From the NCBI GenBank assembly GCA_031547595.1, contig JAVBRU010000052.1, forward strand, positions 1 through 64,000: a DNA stretch of 64,000 nucleotides, written 5' to 3'. This DNA comes from JAVBRU01 sp031547595. GTDB lineage: Bacteria > Bacillota > Clostridia > Christensenellales > Aristaeellaceae. A program made the position numbers and the translations under genes. The notes under the pieces are model-generated. The model saw only the letters and a program-made list of their open reading frames with translations. It did not search any database and had not been told where the DNA came from. Below, piece by piece: positions 17,671-26,631 of the stretch. How positions within the stretch are numbered: the stretch's first letter is position 1; each line of letters begins with the position of its first letter.

Positions 17671-17707
17671 GCTGGTATCCTCCGTCATGCTAATGAACAA
17701 TATTAAT

Positions 17708-17825
17708 GCGTCCAAAGCAGCGAGAGATTTTCTCATCTGGCAAGGAGCCGCAGCGACGGCGTAGCAACGCTACGTCCAGCTGCGCGCGACACAGCCAGAG
17801 GGGAAAAAATCCGCTGCGACGGCGC
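17708..17825. repeat. 118-bp imperfect palindrome between thuA-like gene and pyrE
   Basis: The outer arms (about 17708-17741 and 17794-17825) share the blocks GCG, GCAGCG, GATTTT and TCTGGC in inverted order. The exact centre is a hairpin CGTAGC-AAC-GCTACG (17760-17774). The whole fills the gap between two minus-strand genes. It looks like a mobile or structural element. Only one copy is in the window. Confidence 0.6.
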
Positions 17826-17845
17826 AATAATGTTTTGAATTAGTA

Positions 17846-18562
17846 TTAAATCGTTTCCAGCGGCGGGGCGAACTGGCTGCCCACGCGCACGCTGCTGCTG
17901 CGCGCTGCCCAGTGCGCGGCGTTGCGCAGGATGGTTTGCACATGCTCGTTCTGGTAGCTGGGCAGCGTCTCGTGCCCCGGCTGAAAATACAGGATTTTTC
18001 CGCCGCGCGTGAAGGTGCACGCCGCGCGGAATACTTCTCCGCTGGGATACCATGCCAGCGCCAGCAGCGCTTCCGGCGCGGGGATGTCAAAGCGCTCGCC
18101 ATACATTTCTTCGGCACCCAATTCAAAATAATCGGGCACGCCCTGCATCACGGGATGGGAGGGTTCCAGCACAAAAATGCGTTCTTTTTCGCCGATCTCG
18201 TGCCAGCGAAGGCCGCAGGAGGTGCCCATCAGCCGCTGAAAAATCTTGGATTCGTGCGCCGAATGCAGCGCCACCAGCCCCATGCCGCCAAGCACATGCC
18301 GTTGCACGCGGTCTACCACCGCATCTGGCACATCGCCGTGCTTGCAGTGCCCCCACCAGAACAACACGTCGGTCTCTGCCAGCACTTCCTCCGTCAGGCC
18401 ACATTCTGGCATATCCAGCGTGGCGCAGCGCACCTCAAGCTCGCTATCCGGTGCCAGCGCCTTGGCCAGCGTGCCATGCAGCCCGTCCGGGTGCATGGCG
18501 CGTACCTCGTCGCTCACCTGCTCGTGATAATTCTCGTTCCATATCGTTACGCGAATCGCCAT
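17846..18562 (-). CDS. ThuA-like (trehalose-utilisation family) protein
   Basis: The 238-residue protein has the ThuA-type class I glutamine amidotransferase-like fold: VTIWNEN at the start, ETDVLFWWGHCKHGDV, GLVALHSAHESKIF, and a closing GKILYFQPGHETLPSYQNEHVQ split over the last strands. Members take part in sugar metabolism, often with Idh/MocA dehydrogenases, and that partner is encoded two genes downstream. The amidotransferase Cys position is not preserved in an obvious way. Function beyond this is not known. Confidence 0.8.
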   Translation of the reverse strand: MAIRVTIWNENYHEQVSDEVRAMHPDGLHGTLAKALAPDSELEVRCATLDMPECGLTEEVLAETDVLFWWGHCKHGDVPDAVVDRVQRHVLGGMGLVALHSAHESKIFQRLMGTSCGLRWHEIGEKERIFVLEPSHPVMQGVPDYFELGAEEMYGERFDIPAPEALLALAWYPSGEVFRAACTFTRGGKILYFQPGHETLPSYQNEHVQTILRNAAHWAARSSSVRVGSQFAPPLETI

Positions 18563-18642
18563 CGTATTTCTTCCTTTCAGTTTTGCATCACTATTCCTAT
18601 TATACCCTGAATCCCCCTTGGCGGCAAGCGAAAATGCATGCC

Positions 18643-18671
18643 TTGATATTCTGCGATTTTCGTGTTATAAC
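18643..18671 (+). promoter_or_regulatory. Promoter of the LytTR/GHKL/ABC operon
   Basis: TTGATA (18643-18648) and TATAAC (18666-18671) are 17 bases apart, 26 bases before the ATG at 18697. I found no clear LytTR direct repeats near it. Confidence 0.6.
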
Positions 18672-18696
18672 CAACAAACAAGGGGGTGAGAACACG

Positions 18697-19392
18697 ATGC
18701 ACAAAGTGGCCATCTGCGATGACCGGGAGGCCGACCGCCAATACATTGCCGCACTGACGGCGCAGTGGGCAAAAGAGCACGCTGTTTCGCTGCAGACGGA
18801 CGTTTTCCCCTCCGCAGAGGCCTTCTTGTTTCACTATGCCGAACATAAGGACTATGTCGTCCTGCTGCTCGATATCGAGATGGGCAGCATGGACGGCGTG
18901 ACGCTGGCCAAGCATATCCGAAGCGAGAACGAGGGCGTGCAGATCGTGTTCATCACCGGATATTCCGATTATATTGCCGAGGGCTATGAGGTGGCGGCGC
19001 TGCACTATTTGATGAAGCCCGTACAACAGGAGAAGCTGTTTGCCGTGCTGGACCGTGCCTTTGAAAAAGCCAAACGCAACGAGCGCGTGCTCACCCTCGA
19101 ATCCGGCGGCGAAATGGCACGCATCCCGCTGTATGAGGTGCGCTACCTGGAGGTGCTCAAAAACTACGTGACCGTGCATGCCAGGCGGGAATACACAGTC
19201 AAAAAGACCCTCAGCGAGTGCGAGGCACTGCTGGACGAGCGGTTTTTCCGCATCGGGCGCTCCTATATCGTCAACCTGACCGCCGTGCAGCGCGTGACCA
19301 AAACAGACGTTTATCTATCCGGCGGCGCGGCAATTCCGCTGCCGCGTGGCGCGTATGAAGCGCTCAACCGCGCGCTGATCGCGCGTATTTAG
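18697..19392 (+). CDS. LytTR-type response regulator
   Basis: The 231-residue protein has a receiver domain (1-120) with the acidic pair CDD at 7-9 and the phospho-acceptor Asp59 in LLLDIEMGSMDG, then a LytTR DNA-binding domain (about 130-231) with RYLEVLKNYVTVH and RSYIVNL. This is the AgrA/VirR type. GGGGGTGAG lies before the ATG. The kinase gene follows after 12 bases and two ABC exporter genes after that, so the pair probably controls or senses peptide export. The frame is open far upstream but that part is out of phase with codon bias. Confidence 0.9.
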   Translation: MHKVAICDDREADRQYIAALTAQWAKEHAVSLQTDVFPSAEAFLFHYAEHKDYVVLLLDIEMGSMDGVTLAKHIRSENEGVQIVFITGYSDYIAEGYEVAALHYLMKPVQQEKLFAVLDRAFEKAKRNERVLTLESGGEMARIPLYEVRYLEVLKNYVTVHARREYTVKKTLSECEALLDERFFRIGRSYIVNLTAVQRVTKTDVYLSGGAAIPLPRGAYEALNRALIARI

Positions 19393-19404
19393 AAGGAGCA
19401 AAGC

Positions 19405-20103
19405 ATGCTGTTTTCCAAACAAATAGACAAGCGCATTGCCGCCTACCAGCGGGAGCTGATCGAAACGCATTATGCCGAGGTGGAGAACATGTACCGGCAG
19501 ATGCGTGGCTGGCGGCATGACTACCGCAACCACATCCAGGCCATGAAAGCGCATGCCGCCACGGGCGATTTGGACGCCATCAGCGCGTACCTTGACGCGC
19601 TGGACGACGACCTGAACACCGTGGATACCGTGGTTAAAACAGGAAACGCCATGGCAGATGCCATCCTCAACAGCAAAATATCCCTGGCCAAATCCAAGCA
19701 GATCGACGTACAGGCAGATGCGCATATCCCCGTGGGGCTGCGCACGTCGGAGCTGGATTTGTGCGTGATACTGGGCAACCTGTTTGACAACGCCATCGAG
19801 GCCAGCCTGTCCCTGCCGCCTGCGCAGCGCATCATCCGCGTATACATGGCCATGAAAAACACGCAGCTGTACATCTCCTTCACCAACTTCACCGCGACCC
19901 AAAAACAAGAAAAAATCAGCGGGCGCTTTGCCACCACCAAGGGCGAGGGGCACGGCTTTGGCCTGGTGCGCATTGATCATATTATTGAACGGCTGGATGG
20001 CTACATCAGCCGCAACAGCGAGGACGGAGCGTTCACCACGGAGATTTTATTGCCCCAGGTTGACATTTCGTCCCCCGGAAAAAGCAATTCATCCCCGGAA
20101 TAG
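19405..20103 (+). CDS. GHKL-type sensor histidine kinase without membrane domain
   Basis: The 232-residue protein carries only the kinase core: MRGWRHDYRNHIQAM (about 33-47) with the phospho-acceptor His38, LFDNAIEA as the N-box, and GEGHGFGLVRI as the G-box. AgrC-type kinases normally have six membrane spans before this part, and these are missing. The signal must therefore be cytoplasmic or come through a partner such as the adjacent ABC exporter. The ATG follows AAGGAG and is in the same operon as the regulator. Confidence 0.85.
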   Translation: MLFSKQIDKRIAAYQRELIETHYAEVENMYRQMRGWRHDYRNHIQAMKAHAATGDLDAISAYLDALDDDLNTVDTVVKTGNAMADAILNSKISLAKSKQIDVQADAHIPVGLRTSELDLCVILGNLFDNAIEASLSLPPAQRIIRVYMAMKNTQLYISFTNFTATQKQEKISGRFATTKGEGHGFGLVRIDHIIERLDGYISRNSEDGAFTTEILLPQVDISSPGKSNSSPE

Positions 20104-20139
20104 TTTGGTTTGGCTTTTTTATGATAGCATAGCCTTGAG

Positions 20140-21993
20140 GTGATGCATGTGAAAGCGGACAACAAAACCAAAGAGCGTCCGAAGTATAACCTGTGGCAAA
20201 ACAGCGCCTATATGATCCGCCTGGCATGGAGAATGCGCAAAAGCGTGGTGCTTTTTGCGCTTCTGTTGGCTGTGCTGGCGATTTTCAGCAACCTGGCCAA
20301 CCTGTATGTGACGCCGGTGCTGCTGCAAAAAGTGGAGGCCGCCGTGCCGCTTGCCGAGCTGCTTTTTGCCATAGCCGCCTTTACGGGCATCCTGCTTTTG
20401 CTGGCGGCACTGAAAGCATACATCGAGGCCAACACGCTGTTTGGGCGCGTGGAGGTGCGCGGCGCTCTGGTTTGCATGATCAGCAATAAGCTGGCCACCA
20501 CCTCTTTGCCCAACACAGAGGATGTTGCCATCCAAAAGCAGCTGGACAAAGCCGGCGATGCTGTTAGCAGCAACGATCAGGCAACAGAAGCTGTGTGGAA
20601 TACGCTGACCGATCTTGTGACAAACATCGGCGGCTTTATCATCTATCTGTTTTTGCTGTCCGCACTGGATGCCGTGATCCTGGGCGCGGTGCTGCTCACC
20701 GCTGTTACGGGATATTTTGTGAGCAAGCACATCAACAGCTGGGGCTACCGGCACCGGGAAGAGCAAGCGGTATATTCAAAGAAAATGAACTATATCTTGC
20801 GGAAATCCGAAAATATCGCACTGGCCAAGGATATCCGCATCTTTGGCATGCGGCCCTGGCTGGAAGGCGTGTACAATAGCACGCTGCGGCTGTATGAGGA
20901 TTTCCTCAAACGCAGGGAAAAGGTATATCTTTGTGCGGATGTGGTGGACATCGTGCTGTCCATCGCCCGAAATGGCATTGCGTATGTGTATTTGATCTCC
21001 AAGGTGCTTTCGGGCGGCCTTGGCGCGGCGGAGTTCTTGCTGTATTTCACGGCTGTTGGCGGGTTTACGGCGTGGGTGACAGGCATATTGAACGGGTTTT
21101 CCACGCTGCACCGGCAAAGCATGGACCTGTCCACTGTGCGGGAGTACCTTGAGGGCGCGGAACCTTTCAAATTTGAAGATGGCAAGCCGCTGAAGAAAGA
21201 CATGCAGGACGCATATCGGATTGAGCTGAAAAACGTCAGTTTCCGCTACACCGGCGCGGAAAAGGACACGCTGCATGGCCTCAGCCTGACCATCGGCGCG
21301 GGCGAAAAGCTGGCCATCGTGGGGCTGAACGGCGCGGGCAAGACCACGCTGGTCAAATTGGTCTGCGGCTTTTACGACCCCACCGAGGGCGAGGTGCTGC
21401 TCAACGGCCAGGACATCCGGCAATACAACCGGCGGGATTACTACGCGCTGTTTTCGGCGGTGTTTCAGCAGTTTTCGCTGCTGGAGGTGACGTTGGAGGA
21501 GAATGTCGCGCAGGCCGTTACTGGTATTGATTCTCAAAAGGTGGCGGCCTGTATTGAAAAAGCGGGGCTGACCCAAAAGGTGGAAAGCCTGCCCGCGAAA
21601 TATCAAACGCACATTGGCCGTCAGGTGTTTGAGGACGGCATTGAACTGTCCGGCGGCGAAACCCAGCGGCTGATGCTGGCGCGCGCGCTGTATAAGGATG
21701 CGCCCATTCTGGTGCTGGATGAGCCCACCGCCGCGCTGGACCCGCTGGCCGAGCATGATCTGTATATGAAGTACAGCGAAATGACCGCCGGGCGCACCGC
21801 GGTGTATATATCGCACCGGCTGGCGTCCACTCGCTTTTGCGATCGGATCATTTTCCTGTCTGGCGGTGCTATCGCGGAAGAAGGCACACATGCAGAACTG
21901 CTGAAGCAGGGCGGCAAGTATGCCGAGCTGTTCCACATCCAAAGCCGTTACTATCAGGAAGGGAGGGATTTTGATGCCGGACAAATCGCCTGA
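20140..21993 (+). CDS. ABC exporter half-transporter A (permease-ATPase fusion)
   Basis: The roughly 617-residue protein has an N-terminal six-helix exporter domain (about 25-325) and a C-terminal ATPase with Walker A GLNGAGKTT, signature LSGGETQRL and Walker B ILVLDEPTAALD. Start codons GTG 20140, ATG 20143 and GTG 20149 are all possible behind TTGAGGTG, so the N-terminus is uncertain by three residues. It overlaps the next half-transporter by 20 bases, which supports a heterodimer. The LytTR system upstream suggests peptide, bacteriocin or drug export, but the substrate is not evident. Confidence 0.88.
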   Translation: MMHVKADNKTKERPKYNLWQNSAYMIRLAWRMRKSVVLFALLLAVLAIFSNLANLYVTPVLLQKVEAAVPLAELLFAIAAFTGILLLLAALKAYIEANTLFGRVEVRGALVCMISNKLATTSLPNTEDVAIQKQLDKAGDAVSSNDQATEAVWNTLTDLVTNIGGFIIYLFLLSALDAVILGAVLLTAVTGYFVSKHINSWGYRHREEQAVYSKKMNYILRKSENIALAKDIRIFGMRPWLEGVYNSTLRLYEDFLKRREKVYLCADVVDIVLSIARNGIAYVYLISKVLSGGLGAAEFLLYFTAVGGFTAWVTGILNGFSTLHRQSMDLSTVREYLEGAEPFKFEDGKPLKKDMQDAYRIELKNVSFRYTGAEKDTLHGLSLTIGAGEKLAIVGLNGAGKTTLVKLVCGFYDPTEGEVLLNGQDIRQYNRRDYYALFSAVFQQFSLLEVTLEENVAQAVTGIDSQKVAACIEKAGLTQKVESLPAKYQTHIGRQVFEDGIELSGGETQRLMLARALYKDAPILVLDEPTAALDPLAEHDLYMKYSEMTAGRTAVYISHRLASTRFCDRIIFLSGGAIAEEGTHAELLKQGGKYAELFHIQSRYYQEGRDFDAGQIA

Positions 21994-23872
21994 CAAAGCG
22001 TCACTTCGGGAAGGCTTTTTGCTCAACTATCGGGCCTTTCAGCTGATGAACAAGGCATGCCCGCAGATGTTCCTTTCGGTGTTTTGCGCTGCCGTTTCGC
22101 GCGCCGTCACGCCCTATGTGGGTATCTATTTTTCCGCGCGCATTCTGACAGAGCTGGCTGGAGAACGCCGCCCGGAGGTGCTGTGGCAGTGGGTCGGCAT
22201 CACGGTGGCCGTCACCGCGCTGCTAATGCTGCTAAACGCCGTCTTATCCCGCTGGACAAACTGCAGGCGGGATGCGGGCTGGTGCAACTTTAACAAAATT
22301 TATGCCAACAAGATGCTGGATATGGATTTTTGCTCTGCCAGCGATCAGCACACGCACGATCTGCGCTCTCAAATCCATCAAAATACGCAGTGGAGCGGGT
22401 GGGGCTTTTCGCATGTGCTATGGGATTTTGACACGGCAGTCAAGGCCATTTTCAGCGTGATCAGCGCTGTAACGCTCACTGTCAGCCTGTTCACCTCGCC
22501 AGTCGCTGCGGACAGCCCGTGGGCGGCACTCAATCATCCCCTGACCGGCATTGCGATGGTGGCGCTGATGCTGGTTTTCACACTTCTTGCGCCGCTATGC
22601 TCCAACAAAGCCAACAACTATTGGGCGCGCTGCGCGGATGATGCGAAGCTCGGCAACCGGTTTTTCGGTTTCTTTGGCTTTATGGCCTACGACCGCGCCC
22701 GCGCGCTGGACATCCGCATGTACAACCAGCAAATCGCCTGCGAGTATTATATGAACAAAGAGAAGGTGTTTGTGCCCGGCTCGCGGCTGGCAAACTATGC
22801 GCTGGGGCCGATGGGCGCGCTCAGCGGCGCGGCGGCGTCCCTGGCCACGGTGTTCACGGGGCTGGTGTATGCATTTGTGTGCCTCAAGGCCTGGGCGGGC
22901 GCATTTGGCATAGGCGCGGTGGCACAATATGCGGGCGCGATCACCGCCATGTCCCAGGGCGTTTCCTCGCTGATCAGCGCAGTTGGTCAGATGAAAAACA
23001 ACGCGGTGTTCCTGCGCACCACCTTCGAGTTTTTGGACATTCCCCATCCCATGTATCAGGGCAGCCTGACCACCGAAAAGCGCACAGACCGCCAATATGA
23101 GGTGGAGTTCAAGAACGTCTCTTTCAAATACCCCGCAGCGGACACCTATGCGCTGAAGGATGTATCGCTCAAATTTCGCGTGGGACAGCGCCTGGCGGTT
23201 GTCGGGATGAACGGCTCCGGCAAAACCACGTTTATCAAGCTGCTTTGCCGCCTGTACGACCCCACGGCGGGCGAAATCCTGCTCAACGGCATCAACATCC
23301 GCAAATACCGCTATGACGATTACCTGGCCATCTTTTCTGTGGTGTTTCAGGATTTTCAGCTGCTGGCCTATCCCCTTGGCGAAAACGTGGCCATTGGCCA
23401 GGCCTACGACCACGCGCTGGCTATGGAATGCCTGTACAAAGCGGGCTTCTCCGACCGCCTGGCCAAAATGCCCAAGGCCCTGGACACCTGCCTGTACAAG
23501 GAGTTTAACGATAACGGCGTGGAAATCTCCGGCGGTGAGGGGCAGAAAATCGCCATCGCCCGCGCGCTGTATAAGGATGCGCCATTCATGATTCTGGACG
23601 AACCCACCGCCGCGCTCGACCCCATTGCCGAGGCGGAAATCTACACCAAGTTCAACGAAATCGTGGGCGACAAAACGGCGATCTACATCAGCCACCGCCT
23701 GTCTTCCTGCCGCTTTTGCGACGATATTGCGGTATTTCACGAGGGGCGCTTAACTCAGCAGGGCAGCCATGAAGCGCTGGTGGCGGATACGGCGGGCAAG
23801 TATTACGAGCTGTGGAATGCGCAAGCGCAGTATTATCACGAGGGGGTCCGGGGGCGAGTAGCCCCCGCGTAG
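21974..23872 (+). CDS. ABC exporter half-transporter B (permease-ATPase fusion)
   Basis: The 632-residue protein has the exporter membrane domain (about 20-330) and an ATPase domain with GMNGSGKTT, ISGGEGQKI and FMILDEPTAALD. Both halves of the pair keep their catalytic Glu after Walker B, so both sites may work. The ATG at 21974 lies behind GGGAGGG inside the end of the upstream gene. The last nine residues (GVRGRVAPA) are encoded by repeat copy C, so the natural C-terminus has been extended by insertion of that element. Confidence 0.88.
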   Translation: MPDKSPDKASLREGFLLNYRAFQLMNKACPQMFLSVFCAAVSRAVTPYVGIYFSARILTELAGERRPEVLWQWVGITVAVTALLMLLNAVLSRWTNCRRDAGWCNFNKIYANKMLDMDFCSASDQHTHDLRSQIHQNTQWSGWGFSHVLWDFDTAVKAIFSVISAVTLTVSLFTSPVAADSPWAALNHPLTGIAMVALMLVFTLLAPLCSNKANNYWARCADDAKLGNRFFGFFGFMAYDRARALDIRMYNQQIACEYYMNKEKVFVPGSRLANYALGPMGALSGAAASLATVFTGLVYAFVCLKAWAGAFGIGAVAQYAGAITAMSQGVSSLISAVGQMKNNAVFLRTTFEFLDIPHPMYQGSLTTEKRTDRQYEVEFKNVSFKYPAADTYALKDVSLKFRVGQRLAVVGMNGSGKTTFIKLLCRLYDPTAGEILLNGINIRKYRYDDYLAIFSVVFQDFQLLAYPLGENVAIGQAYDHALAMECLYKAGFSDRLAKMPKALDTCLYKEFNDNGVEISGGEGQKIAIARALYKDAPFMILDEPTAALDPIAEAEIYTKFNEIVGDKTAIYISHRLSSCRFCDDIAVFHEGRLTQQGSHEALVADTAGKYYELWNAQAQYYHEGVRGRVAPA

Positions 23873-23886
23873 CCCGTTTCCCCCTA
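23839..23886 (+). repeat. Dispersed repeat, copy C (second hairpin only)
   Basis: Only the second half is present: CGGGGGC (23849-23855), GAGTA, GCCCCCG (23861-23867), then a C-rich tail. It overlaps the 3' end of the exporter gene and reaches the mreB stop, so it may serve as a terminator between convergent genes. Confidence 0.75.
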
Positions 23887-24906
23887 CACCGCCCTGCGTT
23901 TTCTGTCGCTGACAAACTTGCCAAATTCGGTGCGGTTTTCGAGAACAAGGGCGCAGCCATGCGCCACGCATTCGGGCGCGGCATCGGCCACCACGCATTT
24001 CATTTTGAGGGCGCTTTCCACATATTCCGCGAGGCCGGACAGCATCGCGCCGCCGCCCGAGAGGGTGATGCCGGTTTCAAAAATATCGGCGGCAAGCTCG
24101 GCCGGGGTATGCTCCAGCACCACATGGATGCGCTCCACGAGGTTATGCAGCACTTCCTCCATGGCCTCGGTCACTTCGTCGCTGTTGATGCGAAGCACTT
24201 TCGGCATACCGGAAATCAGGTTGCGGCCTGTTACTTCCATAAAGAGCTGCTCGTCCCGCGGCATGGCGGAGCCGATGGCCACTTTGATATCCTCGGCGGT
24301 CAGCTCGCCCAGCAGCATATTATGCTTGCGGCGCACATAACGCACAATGGCGTCGTCCAATTGATCGCCCGCCACCTTCACGCTATCGCGCACCACGGTT
24401 TTGCCCATGGAAAGCACAGCGATATCGGTAATGCCGCCGCCGATGTTGCAAATCAGTTTACCGTACGCGCCGCCTATATCCAAGCCCGCGCCAATGGCCG
24501 CAGCCACGGGCCGCTCCATAATCTGCGTGCGGCGCGCTCCCATTTCAAAAAGGCTGGTCACAATGCTGTGACGCTCCACATCATTGATACCGGCAGGCAT
24601 GGCGATCACGATGCGCGGGCCGCCAAACAAATGCTTGCCCACCACCTTGGCCACAAAATAACGCAGCATGGCGCTGGTCATTTCAAAATCAGCAATCATG
24701 CCCTCGCGCAGCGGACGCATGGCCAAAATATTGCTGGGGGTGCGCCCCATCATGCGGCGCGCGTCAATGCCCACGGCCAAAACGTTTCTCGTTTCCCGCT
24801 CCACGGCAATAACGGCCGGCTCTTTGAGCATCAGGCCCTTGCCCCTGCCGTAGATGACGACACTGTCTGTCCCCAAATCAATTCCGATATCCGGTATTTG
24901 CGCCAT
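23884..24906 (-). CDS. MreB/Mbl-family actin-like cell shape protein
   Basis: The 340-residue protein has the actin-fold nucleotide motifs of MreB: IGIDLGTDSVVIYG at the start (phosphate 1), ICNIGGGITDIAV (phosphate 2), and ITLSGGGAMLSGL (adenosine). It should polymerise at the membrane and guide wall synthesis. No mreCD follows, and spoIIID lies directly upstream on the same strand, which is the context of the Mbl paralogue in many Firmicutes. Which paralogue it is cannot be fixed from sequence alone. Confidence 0.9.
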   Translation of the reverse strand: MAQIPDIGIDLGTDSVVIYGRGKGLMLKEPAVIAVERETRNVLAVGIDARRMMGRTPSNILAMRPLREGMIADFEMTSAMLRYFVAKVVGKHLFGGPRIVIAMPAGINDVERHSIVTSLFEMGARRTQIMERPVAAAIGAGLDIGGAYGKLICNIGGGITDIAVLSMGKTVVRDSVKVAGDQLDDAIVRYVRRKHNMLLGELTAEDIKVAIGSAMPRDEQLFMEVTGRNLISGMPKVLRINSDEVTEAMEEVLHNLVERIHVVLEHTPAELAADIFETGITLSGGGAMLSGLAEYVESALKMKCVVADAAPECVAHGCALVLENRTEFGKFVSDRKRRAV

Positions 24907-25059
24907 GCAATCTTTCTCCCCTTGTTTTCAGAGCTTGTCCTTGCCTACATTCGACACAAATCGAACAATTCCTCTTTTTTGCGTCAAAAGTGGGCAATGC
25001 TCTCCACTTTCCCGTGGAATATATCTATTATAACACACAACCGCGCCACTTATACAGGA

Positions 25060-25332
25060 TTATTTTTCGTTTTCATCCTGTTGGCGCATCTGCGCGTAGC
25101 GCTGCTTGGTGGCCGCGCCGCCGCGCAGATGACGCACCGCCTTGTTGTAGATCAGCACATTTTGCACTTCCTCAAACAGCCCGGGGTGCACATGGCGCAG
25201 CCTTTCGTGCATGTCCTTGTGCACAGAGCTCTTGCTCAGCTGAAACGCCTTGGCTGCCTGGCGCACGGTTGCGCCGGTGCGGGCGATGTACTTGCCGATG
25301 TCCATGCATCTTTGCGCAATATCCTGCCGCAT
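25060..25332 (-). CDS. spoIIID: Sporulation transcription factor SpoIIID
   Basis: SpoIIID is the mother-cell regulator that tunes the SigE regulon during endospore formation. The 90-residue protein matches its single helix-turn-helix plus basic tail: IGKYIARTGATVRQAAKAF, SKSSVHKDMHERL and KAVRHLRGGAATKQRY. The ATG at 25332 has GGAGGG eight bases upstream; an in-frame TTG at 25347 overlaps that ribosome site and is rejected. Together with spoVM at 47836 it shows that the organism is a spore former. mreB/mbl follows downstream. Confidence 0.93.
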   Translation of the reverse strand: MRQDIAQRCMDIGKYIARTGATVRQAAKAFQLSKSSVHKDMHERLRHVHPGLFEEVQNVLIYNKAVRHLRGGAATKQRYAQMRQQDENEK

Positions 25333-25398
25333 TTGATTGCCCTCCAAACCCAGTTTGTAGAGCGTATGCGGCGCGTTCGCGCGTCATGCCGGAAAATT

Positions 25399-26631
25399 TT
25401 ATGCTTCCTCCACCCACACGGTGGCATTGCCCAGAACATCCACCAGCAACACCGCTGGGGTGCCGCTCAATTGCGGCAATTGCAGCACCGGCGGCAGCTG
25501 CGGTGTTTGCTTGCGCCGGGCAGCGTGCGCATGACCATAGAATATCCCCTCCTTGAGGAACCCGACCGACCATTGATCCACTGCGTCCAGCCCCTGCACG
25601 GTGCTTGGGATCACCCCTTCGGGCAAGGAGTAGTCTAGCAGCCGGATATCGTAAAAACCGATGCCGGGCACGATTTCGCAGTGCATGGCTGCGCCCTCGG
25701 CTCCGCAGGCGCGCTCCAGCGTAAAAGCGCTGCCCAGCAGGCGCTTGCGTGTAACGGCAATGGCGTGGGGGCTTTGATCCAGCCCCAGGAATGCCCGCCC
25801 GTTTTGCGCCGCCGCGCACAGCGTGGTGCCGGAGCCGCAGCACAGGTCTGCCACCAGATCGCCGGGCCGTGTGCTGGAAAACAGTATGCGCTCCAGCAGC
25901 GCCTGGGGCTTCTGGGTGTCATAGCCGGTGCGCTGCGGGTCTTTTTGCTGCAGGTGGCTCACATCCGCCCACACATCGCCGGGGTACACCGGTTCGTCGT
26001 CATAATAGGTATACACCTTGCCGCCGGAGCGGATGGTGCGGTAGGCACGCCCGTCCGCATCCACATGACGGCGCATGTGGTTTGTGCGGTTCTCCGCGCG
26101 GGAGATGGGCACGCCCTCGATGTTAAAAAACAGCTTGCGCGTCTTTTGGTAAAAGAAAATCACGTCATGCTTGCGGCTGAAGCGCTTCGTGCTGCGCCCG
26201 CCCGTCTGGTACGACCAGATGATTTCGTTCACAAAGTTCTTTTCGCCAAAGATTTCGTCGCACATCAGCCGCGCATAGGCGCTCATGCGGCTGTCCAGGT
26301 GCAAAAACAGCGATCCGCTGTCGCACAGCAGGCTGTGCGCCGCCGTCAATAGCTCCCGAAGCAGCGAAAGATAGGCAGCCTTGCCGTCAAAATGATCGCT
26401 GTACGCGGGCAGCGTGATGGTGGGCGAGCCGGTTTCCCAGCCCTTTTGGCCGATGCGCATGCGCATCACAAATTGCTCGCCAGTGTTGAAGGGCGGGTCA
26501 ATATACACGCACTGCACCCGGCCGCGATAGGCTGTAAGGTCGCTCACCCGGGCATCGCCGCAAAGGACGCGCCCCGTTTCGCCGGTACCTTCGTGTACTT
26601 CTCTATAGCAGGGTTCCTGCCGCCAGCTCAT
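25399..26631 (-). CDS. Orphan site-specific DNA methyltransferase (N4/N6, beta class)
   Basis: The 410-residue enzyme has motif IV as VYIDPPFNTGEQF (43-55), a FVNEIIWSYQTGG segment, the TQKP box (239-242) and motif I as DLCCGSGTT (262-270). This order, with motif IV before motif I, is that of beta-class adenine-N6 or cytosine-N4 methylases. A C-terminal stretch (about 310-410) has no motif I know and may be a specificity or regulatory part. No restriction endonuclease gene is adjacent. The ATG at 26631 overlaps the upstream Cys-cluster gene as ATGA. An in-frame extension to 26883 has no ribosome site. Confidence 0.85.
   Translation of the reverse strand: MSWRQEPCYREVHEGTGETGRVLCGDARVSDLTAYRGRVQCVYIDPPFNTGEQFVMRMRIGQKGWETGSPTITLPAYSDHFDGKAAYLSLLRELLTAAHSLLCDSGSLFLHLDSRMSAYARLMCDEIFGEKNFVNEIIWSYQTGGRSTKRFSRKHDVIFFYQKTRKLFFNIEGVPISRAENRTNHMRRHVDADGRAYRTIRSGGKVYTYYDDEPVYPGDVWADVSHLQQKDPQRTGYDTQKPQALLERILFSSTRPGDLVADLCCGSGTTLCAAAQNGRAFLGLDQSPHAIAVTRKRLLGSAFTLERACGAEGAAMHCEIVPGIGFYDIRLLDYSLPEGVIPSTVQGLDAVDQWSVGFLKEGIFYGHAHAARRKQTPQLPPVLQLPQLSGTPAVLLVDVLGNATVWVEEA

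Noticed and set aside
18613..18686. Inverted CCCCCTTG and CAAGGGGG around the LytTR promoter
   Set aside because: The right arm is the ribosome site of the regulator gene and the left arm lies in the thuA-like leader; the distance of over 60 bases makes an operator unlikely.
24907..25059. A stem AAAGTGG/CCCACTTT in the mreB leader as terminator or riboswitch
   Set aside because: There is no T-tract and no match to a known aptamer; a -10-like TATAAT upstream suggests it is simply the mreB leader.
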